A DNA stretch of 47,955 bases from Elusimicrobiota bacterium (GTDB taxonomy: Bacteria; Elusimicrobiota; Elusimicrobia; UBA1565; UBA9628): NCBI GenBank assembly GCA_016209035.1, contig JACQWX010000077.1, positions 1 through 47,955 on the forward strand, written 5' to 3'. Shown in pieces: positions 39,101-47,574 of the stretch (its first letter is position 1; each line of letters opens with the position of its first letter). Made by a program: the position numbers and the translations under genes. The notes below the pieces were generated by a model. That model was not told the DNA's origin. It saw nothing but the letters and a program-made list of their open reading frames with translations, and searched no databases.

Positions 39101-39457
39101 AGGGCTCGCTAAGAAACAAGCGACGCCCTTCGGAGGCCCGATGTCGAGACGATTTCCAGGCGCGACGAGGGAAGTCCCGGCGCTGAAGCGCCGGGATGAC
39201 CGAGCAACGACGAAATCGGCCGACAGCGGGCCTCCCCGAAGGGCCGGGGCGCTTTTGGGCTGCGCCTTCGTCCCGAACTTCCACACGGCGCAGGTTCGGG
39301 ACTGTCCCTTCCTATCATCATTGGAATGGGACGTCGTTCGTCGCTCACACCATGCCGCATCAGAGTCACACCTCGGCGGCATGGTGCTCGCTCCTCACTC
39401 CTCGGCTCCAAAATCGCCTCCGGCGAAGTGCGTCACTTATTTCTTAGCGAGCCCTTA
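39101..39457. repeat. 357-bp inverted-repeat element between divergent genes
   Basis: GGGCTCGCTAAGAAACAAGC... at 39101 and its inverse ending at 39454 form about 36-bp terminal inverted repeats with a few mismatches and one 2-base gap. TTA flanks both ends. Inside lie a GGCGCTGAAGCGCC hairpin (39179-39192), CCCGAAC/GTTCGGG (39272-39300), a diverged copy of the 52-bp element (39298-39335) and CATGCCGC/GCGGCATG (39351-39384). No ORF has coding bias. The upstream gene (39069) and downstream gene (39458) both begin close to its ends. Confidence 0.75.
39298..39335 (+). repeat. Diverged copy of the 52-bp element
   Basis: GGGACTGTCCCTTCCT and GGAATGGGACGTC are shared with the hcp and cupin copies; the 8-10 bases between them differ. 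It lies inside the 357-bp element, not in a gene. Confidence 0.8.
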
Positions 39458-40561
39458 ATGTTGGCCCTCATCCTCATCGGCGGGAAAGGCACGCGGCTGC
39501 GGCCCTTCACCTGCAAGCGTCCCAAACCGCTCCTGCCCCTGGTCAACAGGCCTTTCCTCGAGTATCAGTTCGACGTGCTCAAGGCCCATGGCGTGCGGGA
39601 CGTCGTCCTGTGCGCGTCCTACCTGCCGGGCCGGTTCAAGCGGGTCTTCGGAGACGGCCGCAGGCTCGGGCTGCGCCTGCGCTACGTCCGGGAGGTCCGC
39701 CCGCTGGGCACGGGCGGCGCCGTCAAGAACTGCGAGCGGCACCTCCGCGGGACCTTCCTGGTCTTCAACGGCGACGTGCTCAGCGCCATCGACCTCACCG
39801 GCTTCCTGCGCAACCACCGCCTCAAGCGCGCCGACGCCTCCATCGCGCTCACCAGGGTCAAGGACCCGACGCTCTACGGCCTCGTAGAGACCGACCGCGG
39901 AGGGCGCGTCCGCAGCTTCCTCGAGAAGCCCTCGTGGGACGAAATCCGGACGAACACCGTCAACGCCGGCGCCTACGTCTTCGAGCCGCGAGCGCTCGAC
40001 CTCATCCCCAAGGGGACCGTCCACTCCCTGGAGCGCGGGCTGTTCCCCCGCCTGCTGGAGGCTCGGCGCCGGGTCTTCGGCTACGTCACGGCAGGCTATT
40101 GGATGGACATCGGCACCGTCGAGAAATACCTCCAGGCCCACCTGGACGTCCTCAGCGGCGCGGCCGGACTGCCCATCGGAGCGGCGGGCCGGACCAAGCG
40201 CGCCCGACGCAGCCGCGTCCCGGCGGACCGCGTCAGGGCCTGCGGCCGGGCGGTGCGCCTCGGGCGCGAGATCGCCTGGCCCGAAGGCGGGGGGTTGACC
40301 GTCCTCGGCGACGGCGCGGCCGTGGGGGATTTCGTCCGGTTCTCCGGGCACGTCTGCGTCGGCCCCGGCTGCGTGATCGGCCGGGGCGCCCAGCTCGAGG
40401 ACTGCGTGATCCTGGAGGGGACCCGGATCGGCGATGGGGCGACGCTCAAGCGCTGCGTGGTCGGCGAACGCTGCCTAATTGGCGCCAACACGGCCGTGGC
40501 CGCGGGACGCTTCGCTGCCGTGGCCGGAGGGTCCGTCGTCGCGCCGTACAGCTTTCTCTGA
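39458..40561 (+). CDS. Sugar nucleotidyltransferase (mannose-1-phosphate guanylyltransferase-like)
   Basis: 367 aa. The nucleotidyltransferase domain has ALILIGGKGTRLRPFTCKRP, KPLLPLVNRPFLEYQ, GTGGAVKN, FNGDVLS and FLEKP, and is followed by a left-handed beta-helix (GDFVRFSGHVCVGPGCVIGR, LEDCVILEGTRIG). This architecture is that of GMPP-type enzymes; a glucose-1-phosphate thymidylyltransferase role cannot be excluded. The start abuts the 357-bp element and has no Shine-Dalgarno sequence. The following cupin and phosphohexomutase complete a hexose-6-P to NDP-hexose route. Confidence 0.88.
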   Translation: MLALILIGGKGTRLRPFTCKRPKPLLPLVNRPFLEYQFDVLKAHGVRDVVLCASYLPGRFKRVFGDGRRLGLRLRYVREVRPLGTGGAVKNCERHLRGTFLVFNGDVLSAIDLTGFLRNHRLKRADASIALTRVKDPTLYGLVETDRGGRVRSFLEKPSWDEIRTNTVNAGAYVFEPRALDLIPKGTVHSLERGLFPRLLEARRRVFGYVTAGYWMDIGTVEKYLQAHLDVLSGAAGLPIGAAGRTKRARRSRVPADRVRACGRAVRLGREIAWPEGGGLTVLGDGAAVGDFVRFSGHVCVGPGCVIGRGAQLEDCVILEGTRIGDGATLKRCVVGERCLIGANTAVAAGRFAAVAGGSVVAPYSFL

Positions 40562-40562
40562 A

Positions 40563-41030
40563 ATGATTCGCCCCGCCTGCCGCCCTGGACCGCGCCCCGG
40601 CGCAGTCAGCGTCATCAAGAAGCCCTGGGGCCGCGAGATCCTCTATGCCCGGCACCCGCGATACGCCGGAAAGGTCATCGTCGTCAACGGGGGCCACCGG
40701 CTGAGCCTCCAGTACCACGTCGAGAAGCACGAGACCATCTTCGTCCTCGACGGACGGCTCGTCCTTCGGCTCGGGGAGCGCTCGCGCGTCCTCAAGGCGG
40801 GGATGGCGGCCGCCATCCCGCCCCGCACGGTCCATCGGTTCGAAGCGCGCTTCGGCCGCGTCACCGTGCTCGAGGCCTCGACCCCGGAGCTCGACGACGT
40901 CGTCCGGCTCGAGGACGATTACGGCCGGACGTCCCATTCCCATCCCTTACAGGAAGGGACTGTCCCGCAAGGCGGGACTCCGACAAAGCCCGCACCCAAA
41001 AGGAGGCGCCATTCAGGGCGGAATGCATGA
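40563..41030 (+). CDS. Cupin protein (mannose-6-phosphate isomerase type II-like)
   Basis: 155 aa. The core KPWGREILYARHPRYAGKVI, GHRLSLQYHVEKHETIFVLDG and IPPRTVHRFEA is a single cupin with the Gln-His-His-Glu metal pattern of type II phosphomannose isomerases. The C-terminal 35 or so residues (from GRTSHSHPLQEG) come from the 52-bp repeat at 40927-40978 plus a basic tail, and the N-terminal Arg/Pro-rich tail is also outside the family. The stop overlaps the next start (ATGA). Confidence 0.85.
   Translation: MIRPACRPGPRPGAVSVIKKPWGREILYARHPRYAGKVIVVNGGHRLSLQYHVEKHETIFVLDGRLVLRLGERSRVLKAGMAAAIPPRTVHRFEARFGRVTVLEASTPELDDVVRLEDDYGRTSHSHPLQEGTVPQGGTPTKPAPKRRRHSGRNA
40927..40978 (+). repeat. 52-bp dispersed palindromic element, copy in cupin gene
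   Basis: GGACGTCCCATTCCCATCCC to ...GCAAGGCGGGAC. It matches the hcp copy (31426-31477, opposite orientation) at 49 of 52 positions. It is read in frame here in the orientation opposite to that in hcp, so both strands of the element lack stops in the frames used. Confidence 0.9.
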
Positions 41031-42445
41031 TCGACCCCATCAGATTCGGGACGGACGGCTGGAGAGGCGTGATGGCCCGGGACTTCACTTTCGACAACGT
41101 CCGGCGCGTGGCCCAGGCCCTCGCGGACTTCATCACGGACGAAGCCCAGAAGACCGCCGCCAAGAGACGCGGCCTGACCCAGCCCATCTGGATCGGCTAC
41201 GACCGGCGCTTCCAGTCCGACTCTTTCGCCCGAGAGATCGCCCGGGTCCTGCGCGGGAACAGGCTCAACCCCTGCCTCCTCGCGGAGCCCCTGCCTACCC
41301 CCGCGGTGAGCCTGCTGACCCACCGCTCCAAAGGGCTGGGCTTGATCGTCACGGCCAGCCACAACCCGCCGCACTACAACGGCATCAAGATCAAGTCCGA
41401 GGGCCGCGTCGTGCCCGACGGGTTCACCCGCATGGTCGAAGCCCACATGGACAAGACCATGCCGGCCTTGAACAGCGATTTCCCGGTCAAATCCTGCCGC
41501 GACGTCTACCTCCAGTACGTCCGGTCCAGGGTCGACCCCTCCAGGCTCTCATCGAAACTGCGCCACCCGGTCGTCATCGACTACCTCCACGGCTCGGCCG
41601 CGGGCTTGATGGAGAAGCTCCTGCCGTCCAAGAACCTCGTGACCATCCGGTCCGAACACGACCCCCTCTTCGGCGGGGTCAACCCCGAGCCCATCGAAGC
41701 GAACCTGGAGCGGCTCATCGAGAAGGTCCGGCAGGTCAAGGCGTCCATGGGCATCGCCCTCGACGGCGACGGCGACCGGGTGGGCGTGGTCGACGCCGGC
41801 GGGGTTTACTACACCCCCTGCCAGATCTACCCCATGATGATCGAGTACCTCGTGGAGAAGAGGAAGCTCAAGGGGAAAGTCGTGCAGTCGGTCTCCCTGG
41901 GCCGCCTCTCGGCGCGCGTCGCGGCGAGCCGGAACCTCCCCTTCGAGGAGGTGCCGGTGGGGTTCAAGTTCGTGGCCGACAAGCTCGCCGAAGGCGACGC
42001 GGTGATCGGGGCCGAGGAGTCGGGCGGCTACGCCTGGAAGGGCGGCCTGCCGGAGCGCGACGGGCTGGTGACGGCGCTCCTCCTCTTGGAGATGTGCCTG
42101 TCCCAGCATCAGCCCCTCTCGGCGCTGTGGAAGAAGGTCGAGGAGAAGTACGGCAAGTCGGCCTTCAAGCGCGTCGACGTCCGCATCCATCGGCCCGTGG
42201 CGGACAAGGCGGTCTTCGCCGCCAAGCTCCTCAAGAAGCTGCCTAAGAAGGTCCTGGGCCTGCCCATCAAGGAGACCTCCCAGATCGACGGGCTCAAGAT
42301 CGTGCTCGAGGACACCTCCTGGCTCCTGATGCGCCCCTCCGGCACGGAGCCCGTCATGCGGCTCTACGCCGAGACCGACGAGCCGCAGAGGACGGCGGAC
42401 CTCCTCGACCTCGCGAAGAAGTGGGTGGCCGTCGGCCACGGCTAG
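41027..42445 (+). CDS. Phosphoglucomutase/phosphomannomutase
   Basis: 472 aa alpha-D-phosphohexomutase. It has FGTDGWRGVMARDF, the phosphoserine loop VTASHNPPHYNGIK (Ser111), the metal loop DGDGDR (about 246-251), the sugar-binding GAEESGGYAWKGG and the phosphate-binding RPSGTEP (about 435). It interconverts hexose-6-P and hexose-1-P, between the cupin isomerase and the nucleotidyltransferase of the same operon. Confidence 0.94.
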   Translation: MIDPIRFGTDGWRGVMARDFTFDNVRRVAQALADFITDEAQKTAAKRRGLTQPIWIGYDRRFQSDSFAREIARVLRGNRLNPCLLAEPLPTPAVSLLTHRSKGLGLIVTASHNPPHYNGIKIKSEGRVVPDGFTRMVEAHMDKTMPALNSDFPVKSCRDVYLQYVRSRVDPSRLSSKLRHPVVIDYLHGSAAGLMEKLLPSKNLVTIRSEHDPLFGGVNPEPIEANLERLIEKVRQVKASMGIALDGDGDRVGVVDAGGVYYTPCQIYPMMIEYLVEKRKLKGKVVQSVSLGRLSARVAASRNLPFEEVPVGFKFVADKLAEGDAVIGAEESGGYAWKGGLPERDGLVTALLLLEMCLSQHQPLSALWKKVEEKYGKSAFKRVDVRIHRPVADKAVFAAKLLKKLPKKVLGLPIKETSQIDGLKIVLEDTSWLLMRPSGTEPVMRLYAETDEPQRTADLLDLAKKWVAVGHG

Positions 42446-42539
42446 GCCGGCCCCAAAATTTGTATACTTCTCGGGTACGTCACCGTCTACGAAGCGGCCG
42501 TCCGGGACATCCGCCGGCTGATTCGCGTGGAGACCCGTC

Positions 42540-43808
42540 ATGAACAACTCATCGCGCCGGCAGCGCCGTCTAGGCAAGTACTTCTTCACTTCCGAATCCG
42601 TCACCGAGGGGCATCCTGACAAGGTCTGCGACCAGATCTCCGACGGCGTCCTCGACGCGGTCTTCGCCGACGACCCCGCGGGGCGCGTGGCGTGCGAGAC
42701 CTTCGTCACGCGCGGCATGGTCATCGTGGGCGGCGAGATCACCACGAGGACCTTCGTCGACATCGACCAGCTCGCCCGCCGGATCATCAACGACATCGGC
42801 TACAACCATCCCAAGTTCGGCTTCGACGCCGCCTCCTGCGCGGTCTTGAACGCCATCGGCCGGCAGTCGCCCGACATCGCCCAGGGCGTCGACACCGGCG
42901 GCGCGGGCGACCAAGGCATCATGTTCGGCTACGCCTGCCGGGAGACGCCCGATCTCATGCCCCTGCCCATCATGCTGGCGCACAAGCTCTGCCGCAAGCT
43001 CTCGGAGACGCGGCGGGCGGGTGTCCTCCCCTACCTGGGCCCGGACGGCAAGTCCCAGGTGACGATCGAGTACCTCGACGGCAGGCCCCTGCGCGCCGAG
43101 ACCGTGGTCCTCTCCACCCAGCACACCGAGGAGATCCTCGACCGGAGCGGCCGCCATGTCACGGACGCGGCCCGCGAAGAGATCATCGACACCATCATCC
43201 GGCCCGTGCTCGGGCGCAGGCTCATCGACTCCAAGACCCGGTTCCTCATCAACCCCACCGGCAAGTTCGTGGTGGGCGGCCCCGCCTCGGACACGGGCGT
43301 GACCGGCCGCAAGATCATCGTGGACACCTACGGCGGCCGCGCCCCGCACGGCGGCGGCGCCTTCTCCGGCAAGGACCCCACGAAGGTGGACCGGTCGGCC
43401 TGCTACATGGCGCGCTGCATCGCCAAGAACGTCGTGGCCGCGGGCGTCGCGACCGAGTGCACGGTCCAACTCGCCTACGCCATCGGCGTGGCGGAGCCGG
43501 TCGGCGTCTACTTCGACACCCACGGCACCGGCCTCGTGGAGGAGGACCGCATCGAGGCGGCCGTGCGCCGGCACTTCCAGCTGACGCCGAGGGGCATCAT
43601 CTCCCAGCTCAAGCTCCGGCGGCCCATCTACCGCGCGACGGCGGCCTTCGGCCACTTCGGCCGCGAGGAAGCCTCCTTCGAGTGGGAGAAGACCGACAAG
43701 GCGGCCGTCCTGCGCGACGACCTGCTGGGGAACGGCAAGCGCGGGAAATGCCGCTCGAGCCGCGCCTGCTTTGCAGGCCCGGCGCAGGCCTTGCAGGCCG
43801 CGGCGTAG
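42540..43808 (+). CDS. metK: S-adenosylmethionine synthetase
   Basis: 422 aa. Makes AdoMet from methionine and [56 protein letters not shown] and [20 protein letters not shown] are the family signatures. About 25 C-terminal residues after AAVLRDDLL are extra and encoded by small palindromes (GCCTGC-TTT-GCAGGC and neighbours, about 43766-43803). A TATACT at 42463 may be a -10, with no good -35. No SAM riboswitch is visible in the 94-base leader. Confidence 0.96.
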   Translation: MNNSSRRQRRLGKYFFTSESVTEGHPDKVCDQISDGVLDAVFADDPAGRVACETFVTRGMVIVGGEITTRTFVDIDQLARRIINDIGYNHPKFGFDAASCAVLNAIGRQSPDIAQGVDTGGAGDQGIMFGYACRETPDLMPLPIMLAHKLCRKLSETRRAGVLPYLGPDGKSQVTIEYLDGRPLRAETVVLSTQHTEEILDRSGRHVTDAAREEIIDTIIRPVLGRRLIDSKTRFLINPTGKFVVGGPASDTGVTGRKIIVDTYGGRAPHGGGAFSGKDPTKVDRSACYMARCIAKNVVAAGVATECTVQLAYAIGVAEPVGVYFDTHGTGLVEEDRIEAAVRRHFQLTPRGIISQLKLRRPIYRATAAFGHFGREEASFEWEKTDKAAVLRDDLLGNGKRGKCRSSRACFAGPAQALQAAA

Positions 43809-43825
43809 GAGTCCGGCAGGCTGCC

Positions 43826-44167
43826 TTGAAAGAGGTTACGCTGGACCCCGACCTGAAGCTCGCGCTGCGGGTCTGGTGGGCCTTCACCTGGCGCTCCGGC
43901 ATCTTCATGGTCGTCGGGGCCTTGGCCTTGTCGGCCCTCTCCGCGGCCTTGTTCGCCCTGCCGGCGCGCATCCTGCCGCTGTTCGCGCGCAAGCCCTTGG
44001 CCGTCTGCTTCACCATCCTCATCTTCGGCGTGGTCTTCTACGCCCAGGTGGCGGTCTTCCGCATCATCCTGCGCATGGACTTCGGGGATTTCCGGGTCCG
44101 CGTGACGGCGCCTCCGGCCTCGACCGCGCCGGAAGGAACGGAACCTAGCAGGATTGCCGGTGTCTAA
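43826..44167 (+). CDS. Small two-helix membrane protein
   Basis: 113 aa from TTG 43826 (start uncertain). Two membrane segments, SGIFMVVGALALSALSAALF and LAVCFTILIFGVVFYAQVAV, follow a short cytoplasmic start with aromatic residues (VWWAFTWR), and the C-terminus is cytoplasmic. The family is not recognised. It overlaps the ECF sigma gene by 8 bases, suggesting joint expression. Confidence 0.6.
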   Translation: MKEVTLDPDLKLALRVWWAFTWRSGIFMVVGALALSALSAALFALPARILPLFARKPLAVCFTILIFGVVFYAQVAVFRIILRMDFGDFRVRVTAPPASTAPEGTEPSRIAGV

Positions 44168-44705
44168 CCTCCCGGACGAGAACGAATTCCTGGCCCAGAA
44201 CGCGGCTCTGGTCTACAACCTGTCTCTGCGCCTGGTGGGGAACCCCGCCGATGCCGAGGACCTGGCTCAGGACGCGCTCTTGAGGGCCTTGAAGGCCCTG
44301 CCCGGATTCCGGGGTGAGTCGTCGCTCTCCACCTGGGTCTACCGCATCACCGTCAACACCTGGAAGAACCGGGTCCGATCCGAGAAGAGGCGGGGGTTCT
44401 GGCGGACGGTCTCCCTCAACCTCTTCACGGGAGAGGAGGCTGACGAGGAGCCCGCCTTCAAGGCCCCGGACCCGCCGCTGGACGCGGGCCTCGAGGCCGG
44501 GGAGAGGGAGACGATGATCCAAGAGGCGCTCGCGGAGCTCGACGAAGACGACCGGGCCGTGATCGTGCTGCGCGACATCGAAGACAAGCCCTACCGGGAG
44601 ATCGCGGCCGTCTTGCGCGTCCCCGAGGGGACGGTGAAATCGAGACTCTCCCGCGCGCGGGAAGCGCTCCGTCGGAAGCTCAAGAACCGCCTGACCGTGC
44701 CATGA
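44160..44705 (+). CDS. ECF-type RNA polymerase sigma factor (RpoE-like)
   Basis: 181 aa from GTG 44160, chosen because AGGA lies 6 bases upstream; TTG 44154 is too close to it. Region 2 is LVGNPADAEDLAQDALLRAL with GFRGESSLSTWVYRITVNTW, and region 4 is LDEDDRAVIVLRDIEDKPYR, EIAAVLRVPEGTVKSRLSRA. It is followed by its anti-sigma factor, so it probably responds to envelope stress. Confidence 0.93.
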   Translation: MSNLPDENEFLAQNAALVYNLSLRLVGNPADAEDLAQDALLRALKALPGFRGESSLSTWVYRITVNTWKNRVRSEKRRGFWRTVSLNLFTGEEADEEPAFKAPDPPLDAGLEAGERETMIQEALAELDEDDRAVIVLRDIEDKPYREIAAVLRVPEGTVKSRLSRAREALRRKLKNRLTVP

Positions 44706-44743
44706 CCATGAACCGCATGAATCGCGCGTCGGTGCCGCCATGA
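44702..44743 (+). CDS. Thirteen-codon linking ORF between sigma and anti-sigma genes
   Basis: MTMNRMNRASVPP. Its ATG overlaps the sigma stop (ATGA) and its stop overlaps the anti-sigma ATG (ATGA). It may only pass ribosomes on for coupling; whether the peptide has a role is unknown. Confidence 0.25.
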   Translation: MTMNRMNRASVPP

Positions 44744-46104
44744 AGAGCCACGTGGTTGAGCTCCTCTCCGCCTTCCTGGACGGGGAGCTCTCGCCGGAGC
44801 AGTCCCGGTCCGTGGAAGCGCACCTTAGCGGATGTTCCGACTGCCGCAGCCGGCTCGAGGACCTCCGCTCCCTCTCCAAGATGCTCTCGAGCCTCCCCAA
44901 GCGGGAACTGCCGGCAGGCTTCCTCCAGCGACTGAGAGCCCGCCAAGCCAGGGACGCGGTCGAGGGCCGGCGCTTGCCGTTCTTCGCCTGGACCATGCCG
45001 GTCCGCGCTGCCGCCATGGCTCTCAGCGCCCTGGTCGTCATGTTCGTGGCCTACGAGGGCCTGCGCGAAAGAGGCTCCGCGGCGCTCCCCGCCTCCCAGG
45101 AGGCGGCTGACAGCTTCCTTGACAAAGGTGGAGCCGTCAAGCCCGAAGCCAAAGGAGCTGCCGCACCCGTCGCGATGCGCGCCGCAGCGCGGCAAGGGAA
45201 GGTCCCATTGGGGCCCAAAGCCGCTGCCTTCCGCCAGAAGACGCGGGCCTTGAGCCATCTGGCCTCGGGCGCCGCCACCGGCGCCCCGTCGGGCGCTGCC
45301 GCCTCCCTCCTGGGCGCTCAAGCTGAAGCCCCGACCGTCGCTCCGTCCGCGGCCCCCACCCCCCCGGCTCCGCCAGCCTTGGCGGGAGGAGCGCCGCTCG
45401 GCGAGTCGGCTCAGGCCGGGCCGCGCTACACCAACGAGGAGTTGCAGGCGATGCTCGAGGCCGAGAAGAAGCGCATGGGCATCGAGCGCATCGTCCCCCC
45501 CCGGCAGAAGCCGTTCCCGAGCGATGAGGAATGGATCGGCGCCCCCCATCCGGACCGGCAGGACATCTCCCCCAAAATGGCCGCGGCCCACATCGAGGGC
45601 GACACTCCGGCCATCATCACGCCGACGAGCCTGCAGACCGCGGCGGCGCCGGCAGGCATCTCCCTGGGGCCGCCGGGGACCAGGGGCGAAGGCAGGACCT
45701 TCGCCCCTGCCCGCCAACGCCCATCCCGATGGCAGCCGGGGCGCTCGGACTCCGCCCTGGACCGCGCCGCGGACGCTTCAGCCGCCCCCAAGGATGTCCG
45801 GGCTTTCGGCAAGACCGAAGTCCTGGCGGCCCGGTCGAAGGAGGAACTCGACCTGGTCTGGACCCGCCACAACATCCTCCTCCCCAAGCCCACCGTGGAC
45901 TTCAGCCGGCAGATGGTGGTCCTGGTCCCCCCCTCCGAGGAGGACAATTCCGCCTGCGACATCCTTTCGACCGAAGAGACCGCCTCCGCCCTGCTGGTCC
46001 GATGCCGCAAGAGGGAATCCTCCTACGGCGAGCGGTCCCTCTCGGTCTCCTTCCGGGTCGTCCCCATCAAGGATCTCCCGCTGCGGCTCGAGACCGTAAA
46101 GTAA
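44740..46104 (+). CDS. Zinc-finger anti-sigma factor with long periplasmic region
   Basis: 454 aa. The N-terminal anti-sigma zinc finger has H28-x3-C32-x2-C35 (AHLSGCSDC). A single membrane helix follows at about 86-106 (MPVRAAAMALSALVVMFVAY). A long Ala/Pro-rich region comes next, and a C-terminal domain (from about 350, VLAARSKEELDLVWTRHNIL ... RVVPIKDLPLRLETVK) resembles PrcB-type domains, tentatively. The DNA at 45684-45708 forms a 10-bp palindrome (GGGGCGAAGG/CCTTCGCCCC). It probably holds the upstream sigma factor until proteolysis. Confidence 0.85.
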   Translation: MKSHVVELLSAFLDGELSPEQSRSVEAHLSGCSDCRSRLEDLRSLSKMLSSLPKRELPAGFLQRLRARQARDAVEGRRLPFFAWTMPVRAAAMALSALVVMFVAYEGLRERGSAALPASQEAADSFLDKGGAVKPEAKGAAAPVAMRAAARQGKVPLGPKAAAFRQKTRALSHLASGAATGAPSGAAASLLGAQAEAPTVAPSAAPTPPAPPALAGGAPLGESAQAGPRYTNEELQAMLEAEKKRMGIERIVPPRQKPFPSDEEWIGAPHPDRQDISPKMAAAHIEGDTPAIITPTSLQTAAAPAGISLGPPGTRGEGRTFAPARQRPSRWQPGRSDSALDRAADASAAPKDVRAFGKTEVLAARSKEELDLVWTRHNILLPKPTVDFSRQMVVLVPPSEEDNSACDILSTEETASALLVRCRKRESSYGERSLSVSFRVVPIKDLPLRLETVK

Positions 46105-46154
46105 ACCGCGCCGTCCCAGAGAGCCCGGAAAGCCGAGCCACTTTCACGCCTCAG

Positions 46155-47525
46155 CTATGGGGGCCTCTGCGCATCTTTCGAGGCATCAGCCGCCTCTTGC
46201 AGAGCCCCGACGTCGTTCTTAAGCCCACCCGGCTCATTTCCTGAAGGCCCGGCCACACCCTTCGTCCCCCCCTGAGCGTTCCGTGAAGGCCCGACTGCGC
46301 TCCCCACCCCATACAGGTCCTCCACCCCACACAGCGCGTTCCCAGACGCTCCGGCCGCACCCTCCACTCCATCGGACCCTTCTCCCGGAGGAGTGGAAGC
46401 TCCCTGCAGGATGTCTGACGCTCTTCTCGAAGGGCCGAAAACGTCCCGCGCCAAGAGCAGGTTATGAGACCGGCACAGAAGCCGGACATTGGCGGGGTCG
46501 TTCGATGCCCCACCCAGGGCCCACGGCGCCACATGGTCGAACTGGAGGAAGGACCGCGCGCCGCATCTCAGGCCGTCCTCAGAGACATACGTGCACCTGC
46601 CGCCATCCCGCAGCCACACGGTCTTGCGCACCCAACGCGGGATGCGCCGTGCCCTAGCCAGTGATGGCCGGCGAATGGCTGGACCTCCCCGTTCCAGATC
46701 CGATTTCTCCAGCAGGGCGTCGAACGCGGCCTCTACCAGGTCTTCGAGCCTCCCTGCAGGGTATCGGTGCCTGAAGCGCTGTCGCGCTCGTTCGACCTTT
46801 GCGAGGAGCCTCGCCGAACCGACGAAGGCAAACCTCACCCGGCCCGTCTCAGGCGTCGATGACGCGGAGGATGCCGCGGCCGCAACGCCCGGAGAGCCTG
46901 CTCCGCCGTTCCCTCCATTGCCAGAGCAACCGCCGCCATCATGCGCGTCAGGGGCACCCCCATCGCAGGGACCGCCGCCGCCTGCGTCCGCTGCCAGGAC
47001 ACGCCCATCGCAAGGGCTCCCGCCTCTCTCCGCGAGCGGGGCGAAGAGGGGGCCAACGCGGCCCAAATCCTCCTTGCATGTCGCGCTCGCGCCGACAGCG
47101 ATGACTTTGATGGAATCCCGAGGTTCTGCCTTGCTGCCGGCCAAGCCGGCAGCAAGAATCTCGAGATCCCTTCTGGTCTTTCCGCATGCGGCCGCGAGCA
47201 GCTGTTCCTGGTTGCGGTCATTGAGGTGCGGTCCTACGGTCTGAAGGCCCGACAGATGCAGACGGCCGTCAGCTACGAGCCGCAGAATCAACGGATACTC
47301 CCGCGACAGCCTTGCCGCGTATATCCTCTTGTACGCCTCCTGTTCGCTGTATCCGAGGACGCGGGCGCAGTACTCGAACGTCGACTGGTAAGCCTTACGC
47401 TCCGCGATACGGCGCCGGTCGAACTCGGCAAGATGCTCCAGAATCGCGGCCAGATTTCCGCATTCGACCCTGACAAGATTCTTCAGGGCGCATTCCAACA
47501 GCTCGTCGCCGATTGCGTGATTCAT
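46155..47525 (-). CDS. HNH endonuclease-domain protein
   Basis: 456 aa from ATG 47525, which has GGGAGG just upstream; a longer in-frame extension is low-complexity and rejected. The N-terminal part is helical (ALKNLVRVECGNLAAILEHL, YCARVLGYSEQEAYKRIYAA). A Gly/Asp/Cys-rich linker (residues about 185-235) follows, then a region with RVRFAFVGSARLLAKVERAR, and the HNH site CTYVSEDGLRCGARSFLQFD-HVAPWALGG ... NVRLLCRSHN (residues about 345-395). The last 60 or so residues are repetitive (GASGN, GPSRN, GPSGN). Such HNH proteins recur in many copies in some genomes; the target is unknown. Confidence 0.8.
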   Translation of the reverse strand: MNHAIGDELLECALKNLVRVECGNLAAILEHLAEFDRRRIAERKAYQSTFEYCARVLGYSEQEAYKRIYAARLSREYPLILRLVADGRLHLSGLQTVGPHLNDRNQEQLLAAACGKTRRDLEILAAGLAGSKAEPRDSIKVIAVGASATCKEDLGRVGPLFAPLAERGGSPCDGRVLAADAGGGGPCDGGAPDAHDGGGCSGNGGNGGAGSPGVAAAASSASSTPETGRVRFAFVGSARLLAKVERARQRFRHRYPAGRLEDLVEAAFDALLEKSDLERGGPAIRRPSLARARRIPRWVRKTVWLRDGGRCTYVSEDGLRCGARSFLQFDHVAPWALGGASNDPANVRLLCRSHNLLLARDVFGPSRRASDILQGASTPPGEGSDGVEGAAGASGNALCGVEDLYGVGSAVGPSRNAQGGTKGVAGPSGNEPGGLKNDVGALQEAADASKDAQRPP

Positions 47526-47548
47526 TATGCCTCCCGGTGCCAGGGTTG

Positions 47549-47574
47549 TAGAACTCTCCCCGGGGAGAGTTCTA
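47549..47574. promoter_or_regulatory. 26-bp perfect palindrome upstream of the HNH gene
   Basis: TAGAACTCTCCCC followed by its exact complement, ending 24 bases upstream of the HNH ATG. It could be an operator, a transcript hairpin or the nuclease's own recognition site. It is the longest uninterrupted palindrome seen in the window. Confidence 0.7.

Noticed and set aside
37267..39102. A 611-aa plus-strand frame opposite the membrane glycosyltransferase
   Set aside because: Antisense artefact of GC-rich coding DNA; the minus-strand frame has membrane segments and family motifs.
42446..42539. SAM riboswitch before metK
   Set aside because: The 94-base leader shows no recognisable SAM-binding core or terminator/antiterminator pair.
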